5,212 nucleotides of DNA, from NCBI GenBank assembly GCA_945901965.1, contig CAMDMN010000175.1, positions 1-5,212 on the forward strand, read 5' to 3'. Made by a program: the position numbers and the translations under genes. Positions 1-5,200 of this stretch are shown here, one piece after another. The notes beneath the pieces were generated by a model. It made no database searches, was not told the DNA's origin, and worked only from the letters and a program-made list of their open reading frames with translations. The number at the start of each line of letters is the position of its first letter. Positions within the stretch are counted from its first letter, which is position 1. This stretch comes from Legionella genomosp. 1 (GTDB lineage: Bacteria; Pseudomonadota; Gammaproteobacteria; Legionellales; Legionellaceae).

Positions 1-2
1 CG

Positions 3-113
3 TACAAAATCTTAAATCAAGACTATTTCAATAAATTTTCTATGGTAATGGGTGTTGATAATAACCTAACTCACATTATAATAACTCTCCAACATTTATA
101 CCCCGGAATTTAA
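3..113 (+). other. possible C-terminal end of an upstream open frame (partial at left edge)
   Basis: One frame is open from the left edge of the window and ends in TAA two bases before the ATG of the ORF6N gene. It would encode about 36 residues, starting YKILNQDYF and ending LQHLYPGI, which match no family I recognise. A run this short without a stop is not statistically convincing in AT-rich DNA, and a good promoter lies inside it. It may be the tail of a real gene or remnant, or chance. Sequence to the left of the window would settle it. Confidence 0.2.
55..82 (+). promoter_or_regulatory. sigma70-type promoter for the ORF6N gene
   Basis: TTGATA (55-60) matches the -35 consensus at five of six bases and TATAAT (77-82) is a perfect -10 box. 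The spacer is 16 bases. Transcription would start near position 89, leaving a leader of about 27 bases before the ATG at 116. This is the best-looking plus-strand promoter in the window. It suggests the ORF6N gene, although shortened, can still be transcribed. Confidence 0.6.
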
Positions 114-115
114 TA

Positions 116-442
116 ATGGACGTCGCCCAATTAATTGTAGAAGAACAAATCATAGAACTCAGAAATACCCATATCATTATTGATAGTGATATTGCTAATT
201 TATACGGGGTGGAAACAAGGGACATTAATAAAGCTGTCAAAAATAACCCTGATAAATTTCCTGATGGCTATATTTTTCAATTAAATAAGCACGAAAAAAA
301 TGAACTGGTGGAAAATTTCCACCGGTTTAGTGGGCTAAAGCATTCAACGGTAAATCCTAAGGCCTTCACCGAAAAAGGTCTATACATGCTAGCCACCACC
401 TTAAAAGTAAGCTACTTTTGTTTTAATATGCCACATTTGTAG
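116..442 (+). CDS. ORF6N-domain protein, apparently C-terminally truncated
   Basis: The 108-residue product carries an ORF6N domain (the KilA-N/Bro-type, phage antirepressor-associated DNA-binding family) over about residues 5-97. Visible family features are 'IIELRNTHIIIDSDIANLYG' near the start, the 'VETRDINKAVKNNPDKFP' segment, 'YIFQLNKHE' and 'AFTEKGLYMLATTLK'. Family proteins normally continue after 'LATxLK' with a helix and a further C-terminal region, and reach about 150-300 residues. Here the family pattern stops at residue 97 and is followed by an unrelated tail, VSYFCFNMPHL, encoded by a palindrome. The start is supported by GGAA at 105-108, seven bases upstream, and by a strong promoter. 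Such proteins in prophages and intracellular bacteria are usually annotated as antirepressors or DNA-binding proteins of unknown target. The gene stands alone, convergent to the permease gene. It may be a decaying remnant or a minimal DNA-binding domain; domain identity is fairly certain, function is not. Confidence 0.8.
   Translation: MDVAQLIVEEQIIELRNTHIIIDSDIANLYGVETRDINKAVKNNPDKFPDGYIFQLNKHEKNELVENFHRFSGLKHSTVNPKAFTEKGLYMLATTLKVSYFCFNMPHL
403..419. repeat. inverted repeat at the ORF6N break point; weak terminator candidate
   Basis: AAAAGTA (403-409) and TACTTTT (413-419) are perfect inverted copies around a 3-base loop, AGC. On the plus strand GTTTT follows, so the structure could act as a feeble AT-only intrinsic terminator for the ORF6N gene. 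On the minus strand it could help end the permease transcript. It lies inside the last codons of the ORF6N reading frame, exactly where domain similarity ends. Confidence 0.35.
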
Positions 443-447
443 CGTGG
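431..447. repeat. small hairpin (CCAC/GTGG) between convergent genes
   Basis: CCAC (431-434) and GTGG (444-447) can pair around a 9-base loop. The loop includes the ORF6N stop codon, and AATATATTTT follows on the plus strand. The 'CCACA..TTTGTAGCGTGG' wording resembles the arms of palindromic interspersed repeats of host-associated bacteria, but it is too short and imperfect to assign. It lies between two converging genes, where a bidirectional terminator would be expected. The rest of the 443-506 gap shows nothing further. Confidence 0.25.
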
Positions 448-506
448 AATATATTTTAAATTAATTATGTGGGCTTTAATAGGCGCAATTTTATTACTTG
501 ATAGCA

Positions 507-2081
507 CTAGACAGGACCTATTGGCTTAATATCTAACTCATCATTAGTAAAGATAATAGGTTTATGATTTTTTATTGATAGTAATGATTGTGATAGAGCA
601 AGTACTAAAACACTTAATGGAAGTATACATAATATATCAATAGGAAATTTTAATAACTCTATACCTCCAAACGAGCCAAGATATGAAATAGCTAATAAAG
701 ATATCATATAAAACGTAAACCAATATAAAGCAGGGCCTGATGCAAAAAAAGATTTCCGGTGGTAGCTAAGGCAAACAATAAGCCCAATTAATAACGCTAC
801 GTCAAGTTTCCATAAAATGCTATATCCACACCAATAAAGCATTAAATTACAGAAATAAAATGCTGAGTATGAAAAAAACAAACTAGCAGAAAGCTTAAAA
901 GGACGATGTGTATCGGGTTGTAATTTACGCATAGCCAATAAACAAATAGGCCCAATTCCATAAGAAAGAATAGATGCTGATGATAAAAATGCTACTAATT
1001 TTTGCCATCCAGGGAATGGTAAAAAAGAGAATGCTCCTACTAATAAATTCACATAGAGTGTTACATAAGGAATATGGTGGCGATTTGTTTTTAAAAAAAC
1101 TTTTGGTAAATGATTGTTTAAGGCCATACCATAGACTATTCGTGACGTAGCAGCTGTATATACAAGGGTTGTTCCAAAAGGTGAGAAGGCGGCATCAATC
1201 ATTAACAAGGTAGCAACTAAGCCAAGCCCAAGCATAAGAGTTAAACCAACCAAAGGCCCGCTATCGCCTGGGTAATGAAGTGCTTGCCAACCTTGTGCTA
1301 TATATTTTTGCGGCATCGCGGCAATAAAGCTAAATTGCAACATGAAGTATAAAATAAAGCCTATTAATACGGCACCTAAAATGGCTATTGGAATATTTCT
1401 TTGTGGGTTTTTTACTTCCCCTGCAAGGACTAACCCATTTTGAAAGCCTGTAAAGGCAAAGGCCACTCCTCCGGCTGAAAGAGCTGTGAAAATTTGTACC
1501 CAGCTTTCTTTGTCATTTAAATGGATATTAATATTTACTAATGAATTTGAACTATGTAAAAGAGCAATAATAGCAATGCTTGGTAAGATGAATTTTATAA
1601 AACTTGCATATTTATTACATTCTGCCAAAATTTTAATTCCATATGAATTTAATATAACCACAAATAACATTATACAAATTGCCACAACATATCCCGTATT
1701 GGATAAGGTAAGAGTTGCAGTATTACTCATGATAAGTGAAGGAAAAAAATGACTGGAATATTGCAAAATAGCTTGGATTTCAATTGGCGTCATTACAACA
1801 TAAGATAGCCATGAGATCCACGCGAATAAAAAACCTACTTCTTGTCCATGGGTATACGTTGGGTAATTAGACATTCCGCCTGAAATTGGAAACATCGTAC
1901 CTAATTCGCATAAGGGGAGAGCAATAAATAACATAAAAATAGCGGCGATTATCCAGCTAATAAGAGCATTTGAGCCTGCCATTTGTGCGCTGATAAATGG
2001 GCTAAATAACCATCCGGAGCCTATCATTCCACCGGCAGAAACAACTAAAATATTAGTGGTTGATATATCACGCTTAAGCAT
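507..2081 (-). CDS. APC-superfamily amino acid permease
   Basis: This is a secondary transporter of the amino acid-polyamine-organocation superfamily, an inner-membrane protein with about 14 hydrophobic segments. With the start used here it is 524 residues. TM1 carries the substrate-binding glycine stretch GGMIGSGWLF (residues 17-26). TM6 is followed by AGEVKNPQRNIP (220-231), the conserved family loop. RIVYGMALNNHLP (314-326) is the usual TM8-TM9 motif. The 'IGSGWLF' form is typical of permeases often annotated aspartate:proton symporter in Legionella and Burkholderia; that substrate is a name transfer, not shown here. Start choice: the ATG at 2081 begins MLKRDIST, which matches how family members begin, has AAGAGA about nine bases upstream, and lies 13 bases after the cmpA stop. 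An in-frame ATG at 2114 would add 11 residues and overlap cmpA by 20 bases but has no clear Shine-Dalgarno. Either way the gene is likely cotranscribed with and coupled to cmpA. Confidence 0.92.
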   Translation of the reverse strand: MLKRDISTTNILVVSAGGMIGSGWLFSPFISAQMAGSNALISWIIAAIFMLFIALPLCELGTMFPISGGMSNYPTYTHGQEVGFLFAWISWLSYVVMTPIEIQAILQYSSHFFPSLIMSNTATLTLSNTGYVVAICIMLFVVILNSYGIKILAECNKYASFIKFILPSIAIIALLHSSNSLVNINIHLNDKESWVQIFTALSAGGVAFAFTGFQNGLVLAGEVKNPQRNIPIAILGAVLIGFILYFMLQFSFIAAMPQKYIAQGWQALHYPGDSGPLVGLTLMLGLGLVATLLMIDAAFSPFGTTLVYTAATSRIVYGMALNNHLPKVFLKTNRHHIPYVTLYVNLLVGAFSFLPFPGWQKLVAFLSSASILSYGIGPICLLAMRKLQPDTHRPFKLSASLFFSYSAFYFCNLMLYWCGYSILWKLDVALLIGLIVCLSYHRKSFFASGPALYWFTFYMISLLAISYLGSFGGIELLKFPIDILCILPLSVLVLALSQSLLSIKNHKPIIFTNDELDIKPIGPV

Positions 2082-2094
2082 GGATGTATTTCTC

Positions 2095-2808
2095 TTATTT
2101 GTAAACTTGTCCATTCATTGCCGCTATGTAAGGGGCTTTTTGTGCTGTTTTGCACCCGTTAGTTGTCCACTGTATTTCAAGACGTCTATTATAGGCGCTA
2201 CCACGTATTAGCTTATTATCCGCCACATTGTGTTTATCACCATAACCCTCTGCATAAAGTAGATCGGCGGGGATGTTGTTTGCCCATAAAAAGGTCAGCA
2301 TTGTTTCAGCACGTGCTTGAGTTAGCATTCTTTTATGATGGTGAGAGCCAACGCTATCAGTAAATGCGGCTATGTGCACCGTGGTGTTTGGGTAATAGCT
2401 AAGTAGTCTTACAATATTATTTAATCCAACATAGTGGATATCATTTAAATGCGGGCTATTAAAAACAAAATACTCGTCAGTTGCTACGATAAGGGTGGTT
2501 GTATCACCATAGGTAATCAACTCTATATCTTCTTCTCGCATTTCCTTAATAAGTTCTTTTTTACTAGTTCTGTATAAACCAACAGCAGCGCCAGCAGCAC
2601 CGCCAATAATAGCTCCTGCTGCGGTATTTCCAGTAACAGTTCCTACAACAGCACCGGTTCCCGCACCAATTCCTGTAGCTAGTGCCACTCGTTTAACTCC
2701 ACGGTAATCAGGCTTAAAATTATTATAAGGTGGGTGATAACATCCATTTAACGCCATAGCAATAAGACTAAGGCATATCGGCAAGCACAAAGAGCTTTTT
2801 ACCTTCAT
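2095..2808 (-). CDS. cmpA: OmpA-like peptidoglycan-binding lipoprotein with glycine zipper (CmpA-like)
   Basis: The 237-residue product is predicted to be a lipoprotein anchored in the outer membrane and bound to peptidoglycan. A signal peptide (residues 1-22) ends in the lipobox LNGC, with Cys23 as the lipidated residue. Residues about 42-78 form a Gly/Ala-rich glycine-zipper segment (GIGAGTGAVVG and GAIIGGAAGAAVG). The C-terminal OmpA domain covers about 100-215, with AAFTDSVGS (147-155), a helix LTQARAETMLTFLW, AEGYGDKHN (186-194) and NRRLEIQW (207-214). Asp151 and Arg208/209 stand where OmpA-family proteins bind diaminopimelate. The whole pattern, including 'CYHPPYNNF' after the lipobox, resembles Legionella C-OmpA-like protein CmpA; the symbol rests on memory. 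The ATG at 2808 is chosen because it begins the signal peptide and has GGAG five bases upstream. The frame extends to 2853, but that ATG lies upstream of the predicted -10 box. The permease gene follows in the same transcript. Confidence 0.9.
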   Translation of the reverse strand: MKVKSSLCLPICLSLIAMALNGCYHPPYNNFKPDYRGVKRVALATGIGAGTGAVVGTVTGNTAAGAIIGGAAGAAVGLYRTSKKELIKEMREEDIELITYGDTTTLIVATDEYFVFNSPHLNDIHYVGLNNIVRLLSYYPNTTVHIAAFTDSVGSHHHKRMLTQARAETMLTFLWANNIPADLLYAEGYGDKHNVADNKLIRGSAYNRRLEIQWTTNGCKTAQKAPYIAAMNGQVYK

Positions 2809-2813
2809 TTTTA

Positions 2814-2817
2814 CTCC
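2814..2817 (-). promoter_or_regulatory. ribosome binding site deciding the cmpA start
   Basis: GGAG read on the minus strand is five bases before the ATG at 2808. It selects that start over the in-frame ATGs at 2826 and 2853, which have no comparable site. The 12-base stretch GGAGTAAAAATG occurs identically at the spmA-like start. Confidence 0.65.
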
Positions 2818-2841
2818 GTCCGTCATTAAGTAATCTATTCC

Positions 2842-2870
2842 ATTATTAAGCATAGTTAATTATTTCGCAA
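2842..2870 (-). promoter_or_regulatory. candidate promoter for the cmpA-permease unit
   Basis: On the minus strand TTGCGA (2870-2865) is followed after 17 bases by AATAAT (2847-2842). This fits a sigma70 -35/-10 pair with optimal spacing. Transcription would begin near 2835, giving a leader of about 27 bases before the cmpA ATG at 2808. The -35 overlaps a 5-bp hairpin (CGCAA/TTGCG, 2866-2880). The prediction is from consensus only. Confidence 0.4.
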
Positions 2871-2899
2871 TCTACTTGCGGTTATTTTACTATATTTAC

Positions 2900-2924
2900 A
2901 AAAAAACCAATCTCTTCGCCGGTC
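2900..2924 (-). terminator. weak intrinsic terminator candidate after the DUF1460 gene
   Basis: Read on the minus strand, GACCGG can pair with TTGGTT around an 8-base loop, though half of the pairs are G-U, and a run of seven T follows (2906-2900). It lies about 80 bases after the DUF1460 stop and just upstream of the cmpA promoter, the right place to separate the two units. The stem is poor, so termination may be leaky. Confidence 0.3.
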
Positions 2925-2979
2925 ATAAGATCTATTTTAGTTAGGTAAAACATAACTTATCAATAACACCAGGAAATCT

Positions 2980-3005
2980 CGTCATCCCGAACTTATTGAG
3001 AAGTT
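2980..3005. repeat. fragment resembling a 'CGTCATCCCGAACTT' palindromic repeat
   Basis: CGTCATCCCGAACTT (2980-2994) matches one arm of a widespread interspersed palindrome whose usual other arm reads roughly TTCGGGAT. Here the second arm is missing. Instead AACTT (2990-2994) and AAGTT (3001-3005) make a short 5-bp hairpin that runs into the DUF1460 stop codon. It looks like a half or degraded element lodged at the end of the gene. The repeat family is recalled from general knowledge, not searched. Confidence 0.4.
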
Positions 3006-3954
3006 ACGGTAAAACCACCTGTACGTTTATTCCTTTTATAGTCGGGCTTTTTAAGGTATTACGTAGATAATCAATTAATGGTACATCGATAACTTTATGT
3101 TCCGTTGATGATGCCTGACGAAAGAGAATTTTATCATTTTCCCATATGGCAAAACCCAAATGCGAGACGTTTAAATTTGTGCCAATTTCTTTAGATAAAT
3201 CCCAATTAGGCCGAATAATCTCAATAATTGCGGCATTTGGGATTTGTTCGAATAAATAATTATTTTCTTTCCCATCTTTATCAAATAATGCGGTTAAAGG
3301 AATATATGGAATTATTGAGGTAGCTTTTGGCAGCTTAGAGCCTTCACGTTTTAAAGACTTAAGAAGTTTTATTCGAGCATTTTCATCAAGGTTAGGAATT
3401 TGAATGGTGGAGGTAGACATATGGTCATACCATCCGGGTTTATTAATTAAAGCACGAGCAAATTTAACAATAGATTTATTGTGCTTATCATGAATAGTTG
3501 TGGTTATATCCTTAACAAATCCTTCATGTTGGTTATTAAGATTCCAATCAAGGCAGGTAAAATGATTACGGTAAATAAAAGCCACACGACCATCACGATA
3601 ACGTATTTGATTAATATGATTTTTAAAACCTTGAATATTATATGCAAAAGCTAACGCTAATACAGTATCAACATAAGTTTCACAATCAAAAACATCGGTG
3701 CGGTACAGAGGCAGTTGATTATAATCACCATGTTGACCTTCACCAAGGGCGCCTAAAAAATAAGGTTTGCCAAGGAATTTTGCAGATATATCGGTAATTC
3801 GTTCAAAGATATTAAATTTCTTATGGTTTAGGTTATTATATATTTTGTTAATACTTATATTTGCTTCTGACTCAAGTCCAGCACTAATGGGGGCGGTTAA
3901 TAAGGTTAGTAAACCTACTAGAATAGTAATTTTGAGAAAATTGTGTATAGTCAT
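3004..3954 (-). CDS. exported DUF1460 (NlpC/P60-like) protein, N-acetylmuramoyl-L-alanine amidase-like
   Basis: The 316-residue product has a Sec signal peptide: MTIHNFLK, a hydrophobic core to about residue 21, and a likely cut after APISA (residue 25). It is therefore periplasmic or secreted. The mature part fits DUF1460 (PF07313), a papain-like fold related to NlpC/P60 cysteine peptidases and often annotated amidase-like. I see the putative nucleophile Cys91 in DVFDCETYVDTVLALA and the putative catalytic His265 in NVSHLGFAIW. FRQASS (278-283) stands at the usual third motif, with Gln280 where many relatives have His. 'FLGKPYFLGALGEG' (60-73) is the family's N-terminal motif. A Legionella pneumophila member (Lpg0564) has a deposited structure, as I recall, but the family's substrate is not firmly known; cell-wall peptide cleavage is an inference. 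The ATG at 3954 has AAGG six bases upstream and an extended -10 promoter. The gene diverges from the spmAB-like pair. Confidence 0.88.
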   Translation of the reverse strand: MTIHNFLKITILVGLLTLLTAPISAGLESEANISINKIYNNLNHKKFNIFERITDISAKFLGKPYFLGALGEGQHGDYNQLPLYRTDVFDCETYVDTVLALAFAYNIQGFKNHINQIRYRDGRVAFIYRNHFTCLDWNLNNQHEGFVKDITTTIHDKHNKSIVKFARALINKPGWYDHMSTSTIQIPNLDENARIKLLKSLKREGSKLPKATSIIPYIPLTALFDKDGKENNYLFEQIPNAAIIEIIRPNWDLSKEIGTNLNVSHLGFAIWENDKILFRQASSTEHKVIDVPLIDYLRNTLKSPTIKGINVQVVLP

Positions 3955-3980
3955 TATTTTCCTTATTAATTTACATATAG

Positions 3981-3989
3981 ATTATAACA
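3981..3989 (-). promoter_or_regulatory. extended -10 promoter for the DUF1460 gene
   Basis: On the minus strand the sequence reads TGTTATAAT: a perfect TATAAT (3986-3981) preceded by TG one base away, the extended -10 form that needs little or no -35. No good TTGACA-like box lies 17 bases upstream, which agrees with this type. Transcription would start near 3974, leaving a leader of about 20 bases before the ATG at 3954. Confidence 0.55.
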
Positions 3990-4036
3990 GAAAAGATCGT
4001 GAGTTTGGATTTTCAGATAATTTCTATCAATATTCC

Positions 4037-4040
4037 GGAG
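4037..4040 (+). promoter_or_regulatory. ribosome binding site deciding the spmA-like start
   Basis: GGAG is five bases before the ATG at 4046. The reading frame is open further upstream to an ATG at 3767, inside the opposite-strand DUF1460 gene. The ribosome site, the position after the divergent promoter region and the family's usual length all favour 4046. Confidence 0.7.
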
Positions 4041-4045
4041 TAAAA

Positions 4046-4651
4046 ATGCTAAGTAAAATTTGGCTTGCAATGATTTCACTCTCAGTAGTTGTTGGTTTTA
4101 TTGAGGGACGGATAGAAAATGTTGTGCGTGCGATTACGGACTCAGCTAAATTAGGGTTTGAGTTAGCCCTTGGCTTGGCAGGAATTATGGCCTTATGGCT
4201 AGGAATAATGAGTATCGCCACAGAGTCAGGTTTGGTAAAAAAACTAGGTTATTTACTAAGACCAATTATGCGCCGACTTTTTCCAGATGTTCCAGTAGAA
4301 GATCCAGCTATGGGAGTTATGTTGCTTAATATTTCAGCAAATATGTTAGGTATTGTTAATGCAGCAACACCTTTTGGATTGCAAGCAATGAAAGAATTAC
4401 AGCGGCTAAATACACATGTTCATACTGCTAGTAATTCTATGTGTACTTTTTTGGCCATTAACACCTCGAGTGTTCAGTTAATCCCCGCAACAGCAATTGC
4501 TTATTTGGCCGCAAATCATAGTACAAATCCTACTAGTGTAATTTTAAGCTCATTAATAGCGACGTCAGTATCTACTATTGTTGGTCTTATCGCGGTGACT
4601 CAATTAGCTAAGTTACCAATGTATCGCATAAAAGAAGAGGGTGATTTATGA
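4046..4651 (+). CDS. nucleoside-recognition (gate) domain membrane protein, SpmA-like
   Basis: The 201-residue product is a multi-span inner-membrane protein of the SpmA (spore maturation protein A) type, close to the roughly 196 residues of the Bacillus protein. Conserved motifs are NISANMLGIVNAATPFG (95-111), the pattern around LNTHVHTASNSMCTFLAINT (121-140) and SSVQLIPATAIA (141-152). Hydrophobic segments lie at about 5-20, 37-58, 88-108, 141-156 and 164-188. 'Nucleoside recognition' is the domain's historical name; the molecule handled is not known. SpmA and SpmB are needed in Bacillus for proper spore core dehydration, but relatives occur widely in non-sporulating Gram-negatives, where their role is not established. 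The gene overlaps the spmB-like gene by four bases (ATGA), so the two are translationally coupled and probably form one complex. It diverges from the DUF1460 gene. Confidence 0.9.
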   Translation: MLSKIWLAMISLSVVVGFIEGRIENVVRAITDSAKLGFELALGLAGIMALWLGIMSIATESGLVKKLGYLLRPIMRRLFPDVPVEDPAMGVMLLNISANMLGIVNAATPFGLQAMKELQRLNTHVHTASNSMCTFLAINTSSVQLIPATAIAYLAANHSTNPTSVILSSLIATSVSTIVGLIAVTQLAKLPMYRIKEEGDL

Positions 4652-5181
4652 GTAATTTTACTAGTTATTTATCAAATTGGATTATGCTTTCTTTTATGGT
4701 TGGGATCCCTTTATATGGAGCTTTTAAGAGAATAGATGTATTTGATGCTTTTATTGTAGGAGCTAAGCAAGGATTTGAAACTATTATTAGTATTATTCCT
4801 TATCTTGTAGGAATGTTAGTTGCAATTGGAATGTTACGCGCCTCTGGTTTTTTTGAAATTTTAGGTAAAGCCTTAGCTCCAGTATTAAATATGATTGGAA
4901 TGCCTACGGAACTACTACCTTTAGCGCTAGTTCGCCCTTTTTCAGGATCTGCAGCCACTGGTGTTATGGCGGATTTGATTCACCAACACGGAGGAGATTC
5001 ATTTATTGCCAAATCTGCAGCTACTATAATGGGAAGTACAGAAACAACATTTTATGTTATAGCCGTTTATTTTGGGGTGGTGAATATAAGACGGACAAGG
5101 CATGCAATTCCAGCAGGTTTATTAGCAGATCTTGCCGGAGTTATTACCTCTGTAGTAGTTTGTCGTTATCTTTTTTTATAA
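4648..5181 (+). CDS. nucleoside-recognition (gate) domain membrane protein, SpmB-like
   Basis: The 177-residue product matches SpmB in length (178 in Bacillus) and motifs: RPFSGSAATGVMAD (96-109), KSAATIMGSTETTFYVIAVY (122-141), and RRTRHAIPAGLLADL (148-162). Hydrophobic segments are at about 9-25, 43-63, 130-145 and 156-176. It should be an inner-membrane partner of the SpmA-like protein; in some bacteria the two are fused into one chain, which supports a shared complex. The ATG sits in the overlap ATGA with the upstream stop, with GAGGG (4637-4641) six bases before it inside the end of the spmA-like gene. The substrate is unknown. The gene is complete and the window ends 31 bases after its stop, so any following operon member or terminator is not visible. 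Confidence 0.9.
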   Translation: MSNFTSYLSNWIMLSFMVGIPLYGAFKRIDVFDAFIVGAKQGFETIISIIPYLVGMLVAIGMLRASGFFEILGKALAPVLNMIGMPTELLPLALVRPFSGSAATGVMADLIHQHGGDSFIAKSAATIMGSTETTFYVIAVYFGVVNIRRTRHAIPAGLLADLAGVITSVVVCRYLFL

Positions 5182-5200
5182 TAAGCGGAATGCTAATAAT

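Larger units (their letters stand above)
3955..4045. promoter_or_regulatory. shared divergent promoter region between DUF1460 and spmAB-like genes
   Basis: These 91 bases separate two divergent units, so both must be driven from here. The minus-strand promoter is clear (see the extended -10 entry). For the plus strand the best -10 candidates are GATAAT (4016-4021) and TATAAC (3983-3988), but neither has a recognisable -35. TATAAC overlaps the minus-strand -10, so the two directions could interfere. No strong operator palindrome is visible. Confidence 0.5.

Noticed and set aside
467..529. 20-codon open frame MWALIGAILLLDSTRQDLLA on the plus strand
   Set aside because: It is hydrophobic and suggestive of a tiny membrane peptide, but it overlaps the permease end, lacks a ribosome site and is short enough to be chance.
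1486..1752. 88-codon open frame on the plus strand inside the permease gene
   Set aside because: It is antisense to well-conserved permease membrane segments, has no domain pattern and no convincing ribosome site.
2163..2363. 66-codon open frame on the plus strand inside cmpA
   Set aside because: It is antisense to the conserved OmpA domain and its translation looks like random composition.
2809..2853. Fifteen extra residues at the N-terminus of CmpA
   Set aside because: They would precede a complete lipoprotein signal peptide and start upstream of the predicted -10 box; the GGAG site supports 2808.
2866..2880. CGCAA/TTGCG hairpin followed by GTTATTTT, as a plus-strand terminator
   Set aside because: No plus-strand gene precedes it, the stem is only 5 bp, and it overlaps the cmpA -35 region, so termination has no purpose there.
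3767..4045. Longer N-terminus (93 extra residues) for the spmA-like protein
   Set aside because: It lies antisense to the DUF1460 gene and across its promoter, has no SpmA similarity, and the ATG at 4046 has an excellent ribosome site and gives the normal family length.
4027..4221. 64-codon open frame on the minus strand inside the spmA-like gene
   Set aside because: It mirrors a conserved membrane-protein region and shows no family features.
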